From the NCBI RefSeq assembly GCF_031456835.1, contig NZ_JAVDVK010000001.1:2294001-2358000 (forward strand): a stretch of 64,000 nucleotides of DNA, read 5' to 3'. The translations under genes were made by a program, and so were the position numbers. Below, piece after piece: positions 7,969 to 15,996 of the stretch. The notes below the pieces were generated by a model. It saw only the letters and a program-made list of their open reading frames with translations, had not been told where the DNA came from and did no database searches. This stretch comes from Leifsonia shinshuensis (GTDB lineage: Bacteria; Actinomycetota; Actinomycetes; Actinomycetales; Microbacteriaceae). Position 1 is the first letter of the stretch. Each line of letters begins with the position of its first letter.

Positions 7969-8979
7969 ATGGCGGTCAGGCTTCAGGACGTGGCGGAGCA
8001 CGCCGGCGTCTCCATGAAGACCGTGTCGAACGTCGTCCGCAATTATGCGCACGTCAGTCCGCAGATGCGGGAGCGCGTGCAGCGTGCGATCGACGAGCTC
8101 GGGTACCGGCCCAACATCATGGGCCGGCGGCTGGCGACCGGTCGCACCGGACTGCTGGCGCTCGCCTTCGCCGACGTGACACTGCCCTATTTCGCGGAGC
8201 TCGCCCGGGTCGTCGCCGACGAGGCGGAGCGGCGCGGCTACCGGGTGCTGTTGGAGCAGACGGAGGGCACGATCGAGGGCGAGCGCGCGGTCGTGACGGC
8301 GAGCGAATCGGGCCTCGTCGACGGCATGCTCTTCCAGCCGAGCGTCATGAACTCGGCCGAGCTGGCGCAGTCGCGCTCCGACATCCCCCTGGTCGTGCTC
8401 GGCGAGAACGCGGCGCCCCTCACCGTCGACCGCATCATGATCGACAACGTCGAGGCAGCCCGGACCGCCACCCAGCACCTGCTGGCGCAGGGCCGCCGCC
8501 GGATCGCCTTCGCCGGCCACGAGAGCCCCCGGCGCACCCGCACCTCCGAGCTGCGCATCGCGGGCTACCAGCAGGCGCTCGAGGATGCCGGGATCACGCC
8601 CGATCCGGCCCTCCTCATCTCCAGCCAGGCCGTGACCGCGGGCAACGCCGTGCGCGCCGTGGGCGCCGCGCTCGACGGCGGCCTCCGGTTCGACGGGCTG
8701 GTGTGCCGCGACGACCTGGCGGCGATCGGCGCGCTCCGCGCTCTGCAGGAACGGGGCCTCCGGGTGCCGGAGGACGTCGCGGTCACCGGCTGGGACAACA
8801 CGCCGATGACCGCCGTCACGTATCCGTCCATCACCTCGGTCGCACCGGACATGCGCGGCCTCGCCTCGCGGGCCGTCGACATGCTCCTCGAGCGGATCTC
8901 CGGATACGACGGCATGGGCCGCCACGAGCTGGCGCCGTTCTCGCTGGTCTCCCGGGAGAGCGCGCCCGCGATCCCCTGA
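7969..8979 (+). CDS. LacI-family transcriptional repressor
   Basis: 336 aa. The N-terminal LacI helix-turn-helix is at residues 4-30 ('LQDVAEHAGVSMKTVSNVV') with hinge 'NIMGRRLATGRTG', followed by a periplasmic-binding-protein-like sensor domain ('DGLVCRDDLAAIGALRAL', 'VTGWDNTPMT'). It is divergent from the ABC/GH43 operon and directly upstream of the GH2 gene. The shared CAGCGCTG operators at 7869-7876 and 9010-9017 mark both as its targets. The inducer is probably the imported sugar. Confidence 0.95.
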   Translation: MAVRLQDVAEHAGVSMKTVSNVVRNYAHVSPQMRERVQRAIDELGYRPNIMGRRLATGRTGLLALAFADVTLPYFAELARVVADEAERRGYRVLLEQTEGTIEGERAVVTASESGLVDGMLFQPSVMNSAELAQSRSDIPLVVLGENAAPLTVDRIMIDNVEAARTATQHLLAQGRRRIAFAGHESPRRTRTSELRIAGYQQALEDAGITPDPALLISSQAVTAGNAVRAVGAALDGGLRFDGLVCRDDLAAIGALRALQERGLRVPEDVAVTGWDNTPMTAVTYPSITSVAPDMRGLASRAVDMLLERISGYDGMGRHELAPFSLVSRESAPAIP

Positions 8980-9005
8980 CGGGCCGTTCCGGTACCTTTA
9001 CCGGC

Positions 9006-9017
9006 TTTACAGCGCTG
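9006..9017 (+). promoter_or_regulatory. LacI-type operator overlapping the GH2 promoter
   Basis: TTTACAGCGCTG, identical to the 12-mer in the ABC operon promoter (7865-7876). Its TTTACA can serve as a -35 box, with ATGCTA (9030-9035) as -10 at 18-bp spacing. That puts the transcript start near 9041, on the chosen ATG of the GH2 gene. Confidence 0.75.
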
Positions 9018-9040
9018 CACGAATCGTGCATGCTAAGTGG

Positions 9041-10828
9041 ATGCTCACCGAGGAACGCCGCGTAGGGGCGGCCACCGCACAGGACGGACGCTACCCGCGC
9101 CCGCAGCTCGTCCGGGCCGACTGGCTCGACCTGTCCGGCGCCTGGACCTTCGCGTTCGACGACGACGACCGGGGCCGCCGCGAGCACTGGGAGTCGCGGG
9201 GCTCACTGCCCGGTGTCATCCAGGTGCCGTTCCCCTTCGAGTCGGAGGCGTCCGGCGTCGGCGACACCGGCTTCCACCGCGTCGTCTGGTACCAGCGGAC
9301 CGTCCTGCGCGACGACCTGCCGGTGGGCGAGCGCATCCTCCTCCACCTCGGCGCGGTCGACCACGACTGCGAGGTCTGGGTGGACGGCCGCTCGGCCGGC
9401 CGCCACGAGGGCGGATCGACCCCGTTCACGCTCGACATCACCGACCTGGTCGGCGACGGCGACGTCTCCATCACGGTCCGGGCCCAGGACGACCCCGCCG
9501 ACGTGGCGCAGCCGCGCGGCAAGCAGGACTGGCGGCACCATCCGCACTCCATCTGGTATCACCGCACGACCGGCATCTGGCAGCCGGTCTGGGTGGAGGC
9601 CGCTCCGGCCGTCCGGGTCGAGCAGCTCCACTGGGTCACCGACGTCCCGCGCGGCGAGGTGACCGCGCAGCTGCGGCTGAGCCGGCCCGCCCCCGCGGGG
9701 ACGAGCATCCGCATCCAGGTCGCCGTCGGCTCCGACGAGCTGGCGACGCTGGAGACCTCCGTCTCCGGCCGCGAGATCGAGGTGCCGTTCCGCATCCAGC
9801 GGCAGACCAACGGTCAGGCGTACGAGGAGCTGCTCTGGTCCCCGTCGCGCCCGACGCTCCTCGACGCGACGGTCAGCCTCCGGGTGCCCGGAGCCGCCGA
9901 GGACGTGGTGCGCTCGTACTTCGGGCTGCGCTCGGTCGGCGTCGAGGGCGGCCGCTTCCTGCTCAACGACCGGCCGCTCTACCTGCGGTCGGTGCTGAAC
10001 CAGGGGTACTGGCCGGCGTCGCACTCCGCCGCCCCGAACGCGGACGCCCTCCGCGCGGAGGCGCAGCTCATCCTCGACCTGGGTTTCAACGCCACGCGGC
10101 TTCACCAGAAGTACGAGGACCCGCGCTTCCTCTACTGGGCCGACCGGCTGGGACTGCTGGTCTGGTCCGAGGCCCCGGCGGCGTACGCGTTCACCCCGGA
10201 GGCGGTGCGCCGCAGCGTCGCCGAGTGGTCGGCGATCCTCGACCGCGACCGCTCGCATCCCTCGATCGTCACCTGGGTGCCGCTCAACGAGAGCTGGGGC
10301 GTGCAGCACATCGCCCACGACGATCGGATGGTGTCGTACGCGAAGACGCTCGTGCAGCTGACCAAGACGCTGGACCCGAGCCGCCCCGTGATCTCGAACG
10401 ACGGCTGGGAGCACGCGGACTCGGACATCCTCTCGATCCACGACTACGACCACGACGCGGGCCGGGTCGCCGAGCGCTACGCGACCCGGGAGGGCATCCT
10501 CTCGGCCCCGTTCACGCTGCCCGGCCGGCGCCTGATCGTGGATGCGGCCCAGCGGGCGGACGCGCCGATCATGCTCACCGAGTTCGGCGGCATCTCGTAC
10601 ACCGAGAACGGCCCGGAGGACGCCTGGGGCTACTCGACCGCGACCAGCGCGGCCGATCTCGTGGAGCGGCTGCGGGCCCTGGTCGGAGCGGTGCGGTCCG
10701 CCGCCCCGCTGGCGGGCTACTGCTACACGCAGCTCGCCGACACCGGCCAGGAGACCAACGGGCTGGTCTTCGAGGACCGCCGCCCCAAGGCGCCGATCGA
10801 GGAGCTGCGGGCCATCTTCGGCGCCTGA
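9041..10828 (+). CDS. Glycoside hydrolase family 2 (beta-galactosidase/beta-glucuronidase superfamily)
   Basis: 595 aa, cytoplasmic. It has an N-terminal jelly-roll sugar-binding domain (to about 190), an immunoglobulin-like domain (to about 300) and a TIM barrel with acid/base Glu417 in 'PLNESWG' and nucleophile Glu514 in 'LTEFGG'. GH2 members cleave beta-galactosides, beta-glucuronides, beta-mannosides or alpha-arabinopyranosides; the specificity here is open. The ATG at 9041 is preferred over GTG 9026 because a promoter ending 5 bp before it predicts a leaderless mRNA and there is no Shine-Dalgarno. It shares its operator with the ABC/GH43 operon. Confidence 0.9.
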   Translation: MLTEERRVGAATAQDGRYPRPQLVRADWLDLSGAWTFAFDDDDRGRREHWESRGSLPGVIQVPFPFESEASGVGDTGFHRVVWYQRTVLRDDLPVGERILLHLGAVDHDCEVWVDGRSAGRHEGGSTPFTLDITDLVGDGDVSITVRAQDDPADVAQPRGKQDWRHHPHSIWYHRTTGIWQPVWVEAAPAVRVEQLHWVTDVPRGEVTAQLRLSRPAPAGTSIRIQVAVGSDELATLETSVSGREIEVPFRIQRQTNGQAYEELLWSPSRPTLLDATVSLRVPGAAEDVVRSYFGLRSVGVEGGRFLLNDRPLYLRSVLNQGYWPASHSAAPNADALRAEAQLILDLGFNATRLHQKYEDPRFLYWADRLGLLVWSEAPAAYAFTPEAVRRSVAEWSAILDRDRSHPSIVTWVPLNESWGVQHIAHDDRMVSYAKTLVQLTKTLDPSRPVISNDGWEHADSDILSIHDYDHDAGRVAERYATREGILSAPFTLPGRRLIVDAAQRADAPIMLTEFGGISYTENGPEDAWGYSTATSAADLVERLRALVGAVRSAAPLAGYCYTQLADTGQETNGLVFEDRRPKAPIEELRAIFGA

Positions 10829-10929
10829 CGTTTTGGCGCGGGGCGTCCGCGATCCGCCGACTGTTGCGGCGACGCACGGAAGAGCAGAATGGCGCCGACG
10901 CCCTAGCCGTCTCTCCCCGAGGAGTGCTC

Positions 10930-11364
10930 ATGTCCGCATCCGCCGCAGCGGTGAGCCCCGCCGCCACGAACCTCCGCCGCCGGTCCCGTGAGGCGCTCGT
11001 CGCCCTCGCCGTCCAGTACCTGCTGGGGATGGCGGCCAACCTCATCGGCAAGCCCGACAGCGCCCTGGTGGGCGTCATCGACACGATCATCGTGATCCTG
11101 CACGTGCTGGTCGCGGTCGGGCTGATCGTGGTCGCCATCCGGGCGCTCCTGGCCGCGCGGGCGGCCGGCGTCGGCCGGCGGCTCACCCTCTGGGCGCTGG
11201 TGGTGATCGTGCTCACGTTCCTCGCGGGCGTGCTCACAATCACGCTCGGCAGCGACTGGGCGTCGTACGCCATGGCGACGGGCTTCCTGATCGCGGCTGC
11301 GCTCTACGCCGGGACGTTCCTGGCGTCGTACCGCGCCGAGCCCGCCCCGGCCTCCGCACCGTAG
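10930..11364 (+). CDS. Small four-helix membrane protein, function unknown
   Basis: 144 aa with four hydrophobic segments (about residues 24-42, 47-70, 82-102 and 108-130) separated by short Arg-rich loops, 'RRRSREA' near the N-terminus and a Pro/Ala-rich tail. GAGGAG lies 6 nt before the ATG. It follows the GH2 gene by 101 bp and may or may not be cotranscribed. I do not recognise the family. Confidence 0.75.
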   Translation: MSASAAAVSPAATNLRRRSREALVALAVQYLLGMAANLIGKPDSALVGVIDTIIVILHVLVAVGLIVVAIRALLAARAAGVGRRLTLWALVVIVLTFLAGVLTITLGSDWASYAMATGFLIAAALYAGTFLASYRAEPAPASAP

Positions 11365-11395
11365 ACTCCCTCGCACCCTCTGCTCCCCGTGCCGA

Positions 11396-11450
11396 GATTT
11401 GTGCCAAATCGCGGTTTTCGCGGCGGCATAACCACGATTTGGCACAAATC
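11396..11450. repeat. Intergenic inverted repeat, family A copy 1
   Basis: Perfect 16-bp arms: GATTTGTGCCAAATCG (11396-11411) and its reverse complement (11435-11450). Each arm is itself a small dyad, ATTTG-TGC-CAAAT. The 23-bp centre holds GGTTTT and CATAACC, a degraded version of an inner stem that is intact in the second copy (22087-22141). It lies between two plus-strand genes. Confidence 0.85.
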
Positions 11451-11524
11451 GTCCCGCTGAGGGACGCGACGAGAGCCGCATCGCCGCCTGTCGGGGGAGC
11501 CGCACGCGGCGTACCGTGCGTTCC

Positions 11525-11839
11525 ATGACCGACACCCCAACCGTGGATGCGGAGGTGCTGCCCGACGCCGAGGTCGCCGGGCTGAGCGCCAAGACCGTCG
11601 CCCACGTCATCCACTACCGCCGCAAGACCTACGTGACCAAGCCGGCCGAGGGTTACGCGCTGCTGAAGCGGGTGCGGACGCTGCTCCGCGACGGGACCAC
11701 CGACCTCGTGCCGCTGGTGCACCGCGACGGCTTCGTCTGGCTGGCCGTCGGGCCCAGCATCCCGATCGCGATCGACGAGATCGAGACCGACGCCGGCCAC
11801 AGCGAGAAGCACACGCTGAAGCGGCTCGGCCTCGACTGA
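11525..11839 (+). CDS. Conserved-looking hypothetical protein
   Basis: 104 aa, soluble and slightly acidic with basic patches ('VIHYRRKTYVTKPAEGYALLKRVRTLLRDG'), no signal peptide or membrane span. TACCGT (11512-11517) stands 7 bp before the ATG and there is no Shine-Dalgarno, so the mRNA is probably leaderless. Codon usage matches its neighbours, supporting a real gene. No family recognised. Confidence 0.65.
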   Translation: MTDTPTVDAEVLPDAEVAGLSAKTVAHVIHYRRKTYVTKPAEGYALLKRVRTLLRDGTTDLVPLVHRDGFVWLAVGPSIPIAIDEIETDAGHSEKHTLKRLGLD

Positions 11840-11917
11840 CCGACGGCCGGTCGCAGCCGTCGATCCGCACGGGAGGCGCGTCGGGGGTCGGGGTGGGCCT
11901 CCCGCACGGACCGGGTC

Positions 11918-12973
11918 TCAGGCGCCGACCGCGGCCTCCAGCTCGCGCTCCGGCTCTGCCGGGATCCGTGCGGGCGCCTTGGCGGGCGCTACGCGCTTCG
12001 GCGCCGGCTTGACGGGGGTCTCCGCGGCCGGGACCAGCGACGGCATCGCCGGCAGCGTCGGGATGGGCGCGGTCTCAGCGGGACCGGCCGTCGTGGCGAA
12101 CTCCTTCAGCCAGGGCAGCAGCTCCGGCCCGAGGTCCTCGCGCGCGACCGCCAGCTGAACGATCGCCTTCAGGTAGTCCAGCCGGTCCCCCGTGTCGTAG
12201 CGGCGACCGCGGAAGATGACCCCGTGCACACCGCCGGTCCAGGCGGGCGCGGTAGCGAGGCCCTGCAACGCGTCGGTCAGCTGGATCTCGCCGCCCTTGC
12301 CCGGCTCGGTCTTCTCCAGGATGTCGAAGATCTCCGGGCGCAGAACGTAGCGGCCGATCACGGCGTAGTTCGACGGCGCGTTCTCGCGGCTCGGCTTCTC
12401 GACGAGACCCGTGATCCGCACCACGTCGTCGTCGTCCGTCTCGACCACCGCGGCGGCACCGTACAGGTGGATGGACTCCGGCGGCACCTCCATCAGGGCG
12501 ACGACGGTCGTGTTGAGCGCGTGCTGCACCTCCAGCATCCGGCCGAGCAGCGGGTCCCGGGCGTCGATGATGTCGTCGCCGAGCAGCACCGCGAACGGCT
12601 CGTGCCCGATGTGCATCTTGGCGCGCAGAACGGCGTGGCCGAGGCCCTTCGGGTCGCCCTGCCGCACGTAGTGCATGTCGGCGAGCGACGTGGAGTAGCT
12701 GACCTTCAGCAGGCGGTCGTGGTCGCCCTTCTTCGCCAGGGCGTCCTCGAGCTCGGCGTTGCGGTCGAAGTGGTTCTCGAGCGCGTTCTTGTTGCGGCCG
12801 GTCACCAGCAGCACGTCGTGGAGGCCGGAGGTGACGGCCTCCTCGACGACGTACTGGATAGCCGGCTTGTCGACCACCGGGAGCATCTCCTTGGGCATCG
12901 CCTTGGTCGCCGGAAGGAAGCGGGTGCCGAGTCCCGCCGCCGGGATGACCGCCTTCGTCACGTAACTGGTCAT
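11918..12973 (-). CDS. galU: UTP-glucose-1-phosphate uridylyltransferase
   Basis: 351 aa. Makes UDP-glucose from UTP and glucose-1-phosphate. The nucleotidyltransferase signature 'AAGLGTRFLPATKAMPKEMLPV' starts near residue 11, with 'LGDDIID', 'GLVEKP' and 'RRYDTGDRLDYLKA' further on. The last 50 or so residues are an extra Pro/Ala/Lys-rich tail ('PVKPAPKRVAPAKAPARIPAEPE') not needed for catalysis. The ATG at 12973 follows AGGAGAG. The gene lies 100 bp after the UDP-glucose dehydrogenase, whose substrate it makes, with a long inverted repeat between them. Confidence 0.95.
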   Translation of the reverse strand: MTSYVTKAVIPAAGLGTRFLPATKAMPKEMLPVVDKPAIQYVVEEAVTSGLHDVLLVTGRNKNALENHFDRNAELEDALAKKGDHDRLLKVSYSTSLADMHYVRQGDPKGLGHAVLRAKMHIGHEPFAVLLGDDIIDARDPLLGRMLEVQHALNTTVVALMEVPPESIHLYGAAAVVETDDDDVVRITGLVEKPSRENAPSNYAVIGRYVLRPEIFDILEKTEPGKGGEIQLTDALQGLATAPAWTGGVHGVIFRGRRYDTGDRLDYLKAIVQLAVAREDLGPELLPWLKEFATTAGPAETAPIPTLPAMPSLVPAAETPVKPAPKRVAPAKAPARIPAEPERELEAAVGA

Positions 12974-12997
12974 GTCTTCTCTCCTTGTCTTCACCGC

Positions 12998-13055
12998 CGA
13001 GGTGCACGTTGTTGTGGTCGACACGCCGTGCGACTGCGCAACAACGTGCACCTCG
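12998..13055. repeat. Intergenic inverted repeat, family B copy 1
   Basis: Perfect 17-bp arms: CGAGGTGCACGTTGTTG (12998-13014) and its reverse complement (13039-13055), around a 24-bp centre that itself folds (GTCG...CGAC). It sits between ugd and galU. A second copy with the same plan is at 46144-46195. Confidence 0.85.
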
Positions 13056-13073
13056 ACGAAAGGGGTAGCGGGG

Positions 13074-14474
13074 TCAGCGGACGGGGGCCAGGGCGGCGAG
13101 GTCGTCGGCCAGGGGCGCGACCTCGGGGACGGTGCCCATGGCGTAGAGCGACCATCCGGCACGGCTCCACGTCCCGGCGTCGAGGCAGTTGCGGCCGTCG
13201 ATGACGGTGCGGTTGCGGACGATGGATGCGAGGGCGGCCGGGTCGGCGGACGTGAACTCGTCCCACTCGGTCAGCACGACCGTCAGGTCGGCGCCGGTCA
13301 GCGCCTCCTCCGTCGAGTCGGCGTAGCCGAGCGTCGGGAAGAGCCGCTGCGCGGTCTCCCGCGCCTGCGGGTCGTACACGACGACCTGCGCGCCGCGCAG
13401 GTGCAGGGCTGCCGCCACGTTGAGCGCGGGCGAGTCGCGCACGTCGTCCGTGTGCGGCTTGAACGCGGCGCCGAGCACGCCGATCCGGCGGTTGAGCACG
13501 GAGCCGCCGAGCGCCTTGAGGGCCAGGTCCATGACCCGCTGGCGGCGGCCCATGTTGATCTCGTCCACCTGCTGCAGCAGGCCGACCGCGGCGTGGGCGC
13601 CGAGCTCGTTCGAGCGGTGCATGAGGGCGCGGATGTCCTTCGGGAGGCAGCCGCCGCCGAAGCCGAGGCCGGCGTTGAGGAACTGCCGCCCGATCCGCTT
13701 GTCGTGGCCCAGCGCGTCCGCCAGCAGCGACACATCCGCCCCCGCCGCGTCGCAGACCTCCGCGATCGCGTTGATGAAGGAGATCTTGGTGGCGAGGAAC
13801 GCGTTGGCGCTGACCTTCACCAGCTCGGCGGTCGGCAGGTCGGCGACCAGCACCGGCGAGCCCTCGGCGATCGGCTTCTGGTAGATGCGGCGGAGGGTGG
13901 CCTCCGAGCGGGCCGAGGTGCCGCCGAAGACGAGGCGGTCGGGCGACAGGGTGTCCTCCACCGCCTTGCCCTCGCGGAGGAACTCGGGGTTCCACACCAG
14001 CTCGACGTCGATGCCCGCGGGCACCGCATCCGCCACGATCGCGCGGAGCCGCGCTCCGGTCCCGACCGGCACCGTCGACTTCCCGACGATCAGGCCGTCG
14101 TGGGTGAGGTTCTCGGCGATCCCGCGCGCAGCAGCCTCCACGTACGAGAGGTTGGCGGCGAAGGAACCCGACTGCTGGGGCGTGCCGACGCAGATGAAGT
14201 GCACATCCGACACGGCCACCGCCTCGGCGAGGTCCGTGGTGAAGGTGAGGCGGCCGGCGGCCACGTTCCGGCGGATGAGCTCGGGCAGCCCCGGCTCGAA
14301 GAAGGGGGCGCGCCCCTCCTTCAGCTCCTTCACCTTGCGCGGGTCGGTGTCGACGCCGACGACGTCGAACCCGAGTTCGGCCATCGCGGCGGCGTGGGTG
14401 GCGCCCAGGTAGCCGGTGCCGATCACGCTGATGCGCGGGGCGGGCTGGTCTGCGGTCTTCTTCGGAGCGGTCAT
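13074..14474 (-). CDS. ugd: UDP-glucose 6-dehydrogenase
   Basis: 466 aa. Two NAD+-dependent oxidations turn UDP-glucose into UDP-glucuronate. N-terminal Rossmann domain with 'IGTGYLGATHA'; 'STVPVGTG'; 'NPEFLREGKA'; catalytic cysteine in 'GFGGGCLPKDIRAL'; C-terminal UDP-binding domain with 'LGAAFKPHTDDVRDSPAL'. GAAAGGA precedes the ATG. Between galU and the GH26/GT2 pair, it suggests that the polymer made here contains glucuronic acid, or a sugar derived from it. Confidence 0.95.
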   Translation of the reverse strand: MTAPKKTADQPAPRISVIGTGYLGATHAAAMAELGFDVVGVDTDPRKVKELKEGRAPFFEPGLPELIRRNVAAGRLTFTTDLAEAVAVSDVHFICVGTPQQSGSFAANLSYVEAAARGIAENLTHDGLIVGKSTVPVGTGARLRAIVADAVPAGIDVELVWNPEFLREGKAVEDTLSPDRLVFGGTSARSEATLRRIYQKPIAEGSPVLVADLPTAELVKVSANAFLATKISFINAIAEVCDAAGADVSLLADALGHDKRIGRQFLNAGLGFGGGCLPKDIRALMHRSNELGAHAAVGLLQQVDEINMGRRQRVMDLALKALGGSVLNRRIGVLGAAFKPHTDDVRDSPALNVAAALHLRGAQVVVYDPQARETAQRLFPTLGYADSTEEALTGADLTVVLTEWDEFTSADPAALASIVRNRTVIDGRNCLDAGTWSRAGWSLYAMGTVPEVAPLADDLAALAPVR

Positions 14475-14505
14475 GGGATCGTCCTTTCTGGTGGTCTGCG
14501 GAAGG

Positions 14506-15996
14506 TCAGGGGGCCGGGGTGAGGACGAAGTCGTCCTCCGGACGCGTCAGCCCGGTGATGAAGGCCGAGAGCGAATCCGCCCGGGAGTCGATGCGCCAGT
14601 CGTTGGTGGCGCGCACGCCCTCGACGTAGCTGGTGACCGCGAGGTTGAACCAGGAGAAACCGATGATGTCGGAGTTCTCCGGCTTCCCCAGCGATTGGAA
14701 GAGCGACGTGATCCAGGTGGCCTTGTGACCATCCGTCTCGGAGGCGCCGATCTCAGCGAGCATGATGGGCTTGCTCGCGATCGAACGGAGCTTGTCGAGG
14801 CTCGCCTTGAACGTGTAGTCGAAGCTGAAGTCGTTGTCCGACTTGTACGGCGGACGCAGGTAGCCCGACAGGCCGACCCAGTCGACATACGCGTCACCCG
14901 GGTAGAGCGCCTCCAGGTAGCCCGGCGCCTTGTGCGAGGCAGGCAGGTTGTTGACGATGTTCGGCGCCCAGACCCACACGACCAGGCTGTTGGCGCCCTC
15001 CTGCTGGAAGATGTCGTGGACGTGCCGCCACATCTTCACGTAGTCGCCGACGTTGTTGCCGTTGATCGAATTGCCCTGGCCGTCGGTCTCCGACCAGGGG
15101 TACCAGATGCCGTTCATCTCGTGGTCGAGACGGATGCCGAGCGGCAGTCCGGTCGCCACGATGTCCTTGGCGTACTGGTGCAGGTAGGCGTCGAAATCGC
15201 CGCGGATGATTTTGGGCAGCGAGTAGGCGGGAGCGTTGACAGTGTCGTTGCGCGCGTCGATGGGACGCGACTCCCACGTCATGAGCGGCATCCGGCCCTG
15301 CTGCCAGGCGCGGGTGACCGCGTTGGCGCGGAAGTTCTCGTCCCAGCCGCTGAAGTAGCCGACCATGTTGGGCGCGACGCCGACCTTCGCGCTGGTCGCG
15401 TCGAACGTCGCCCAGTTGAACGGCGCCTGCTCGGTGTACATGCCGAAGTAGCGCTTGTCCGGGTTGACGAGTGCGGCGCGCGACGGGGCGGTGATCGGGG
15501 CCGCGGAGGAGCCGGAGCCCGACCCGCCGCCATTGCTGCCGGATCCCGTCGAGGTGTGCGAGCCCGCGGCGGACGCCGATCCGGAGGCGCTCTTCGCCTG
15601 CGCGGCGGAGAGCTGCGCCTGCACGCTGGCGAGCTGCCCCTCGGCCGCGGACGCCTTCTGCTGGGCGGTGGCGAGCTGCTTCGCCGCCGCGGCCTGAGCC
15701 GCGAGGGAGGCCTTCTGCAGAGCGGTGAGCTTGCCCTTCTGGGACGCGATGGTCTCTGTGGCGCGGTCGAGGTTGCGCTTCAGCTCGGCGTTCTGGGCCG
15801 CGATCGGGTTGATCACGGCGGTGGCCTGGTCGACGGCCTTGCGGAGCGGGGCTCCGGTCGGCGACACCCAGACGTAGGCCGAGATTCCGACCAGCACGGC
15901 GGTGAGCACGATGGCCGCGGCCGCCGTGGCCTGCGAGCGGGACTTGGACTGGGACCACCAGGCGGCGGTCCGCGAGGGAGCGGTCTGGTCAGACAA
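14506..15996 (-). CDS. Membrane-anchored GH26-type glycoside hydrolase
   Basis: 496 aa. A short cytoplasmic tail and one membrane span (about residues 25-47) are followed by an Ala/Gln/Lys-rich coiled coil (about 60-130), a Ser/Gly linker (about 135-170) and a GH26 barrel. Acid/base Glu293 lies in 'LDHEMNGIWYPW' and nucleophile Glu415 in 'MLAEIGASE'. GH26 includes beta-mannanases and 1,3-1,4-beta-glucanases. The TTG start overlaps the synthase stop by 8 bp with GGAGG upstream, so it is coupled to the synthase and probably trims or releases the nascent polysaccharide outside the cell. Confidence 0.88.
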   Translation of the reverse strand: MSDQTAPSRTAAWWSQSKSRSQATAAAAIVLTAVLVGISAYVWVSPTGAPLRKAVDQATAVINPIAAQNAELKRNLDRATETIASQKGKLTALQKASLAAQAAAAKQLATAQQKASAAEGQLASVQAQLSAAQAKSASGSASAAGSHTSTGSGSNGGGSGSGSSAAPITAPSRAALVNPDKRYFGMYTEQAPFNWATFDATSAKVGVAPNMVGYFSGWDENFRANAVTRAWQQGRMPLMTWESRPIDARNDTVNAPAYSLPKIIRGDFDAYLHQYAKDIVATGLPLGIRLDHEMNGIWYPWSETDGQGNSINGNNVGDYVKMWRHVHDIFQQEGANSLVVWVWAPNIVNNLPASHKAPGYLEALYPGDAYVDWVGLSGYLRPPYKSDNDFSFDYTFKASLDKLRSIASKPIMLAEIGASETDGHKATWITSLFQSLGKPENSDIIGFSWFNLAVTSYVEGVRATNDWRIDSRADSLSAFITGLTRPEDDFVLTPAP

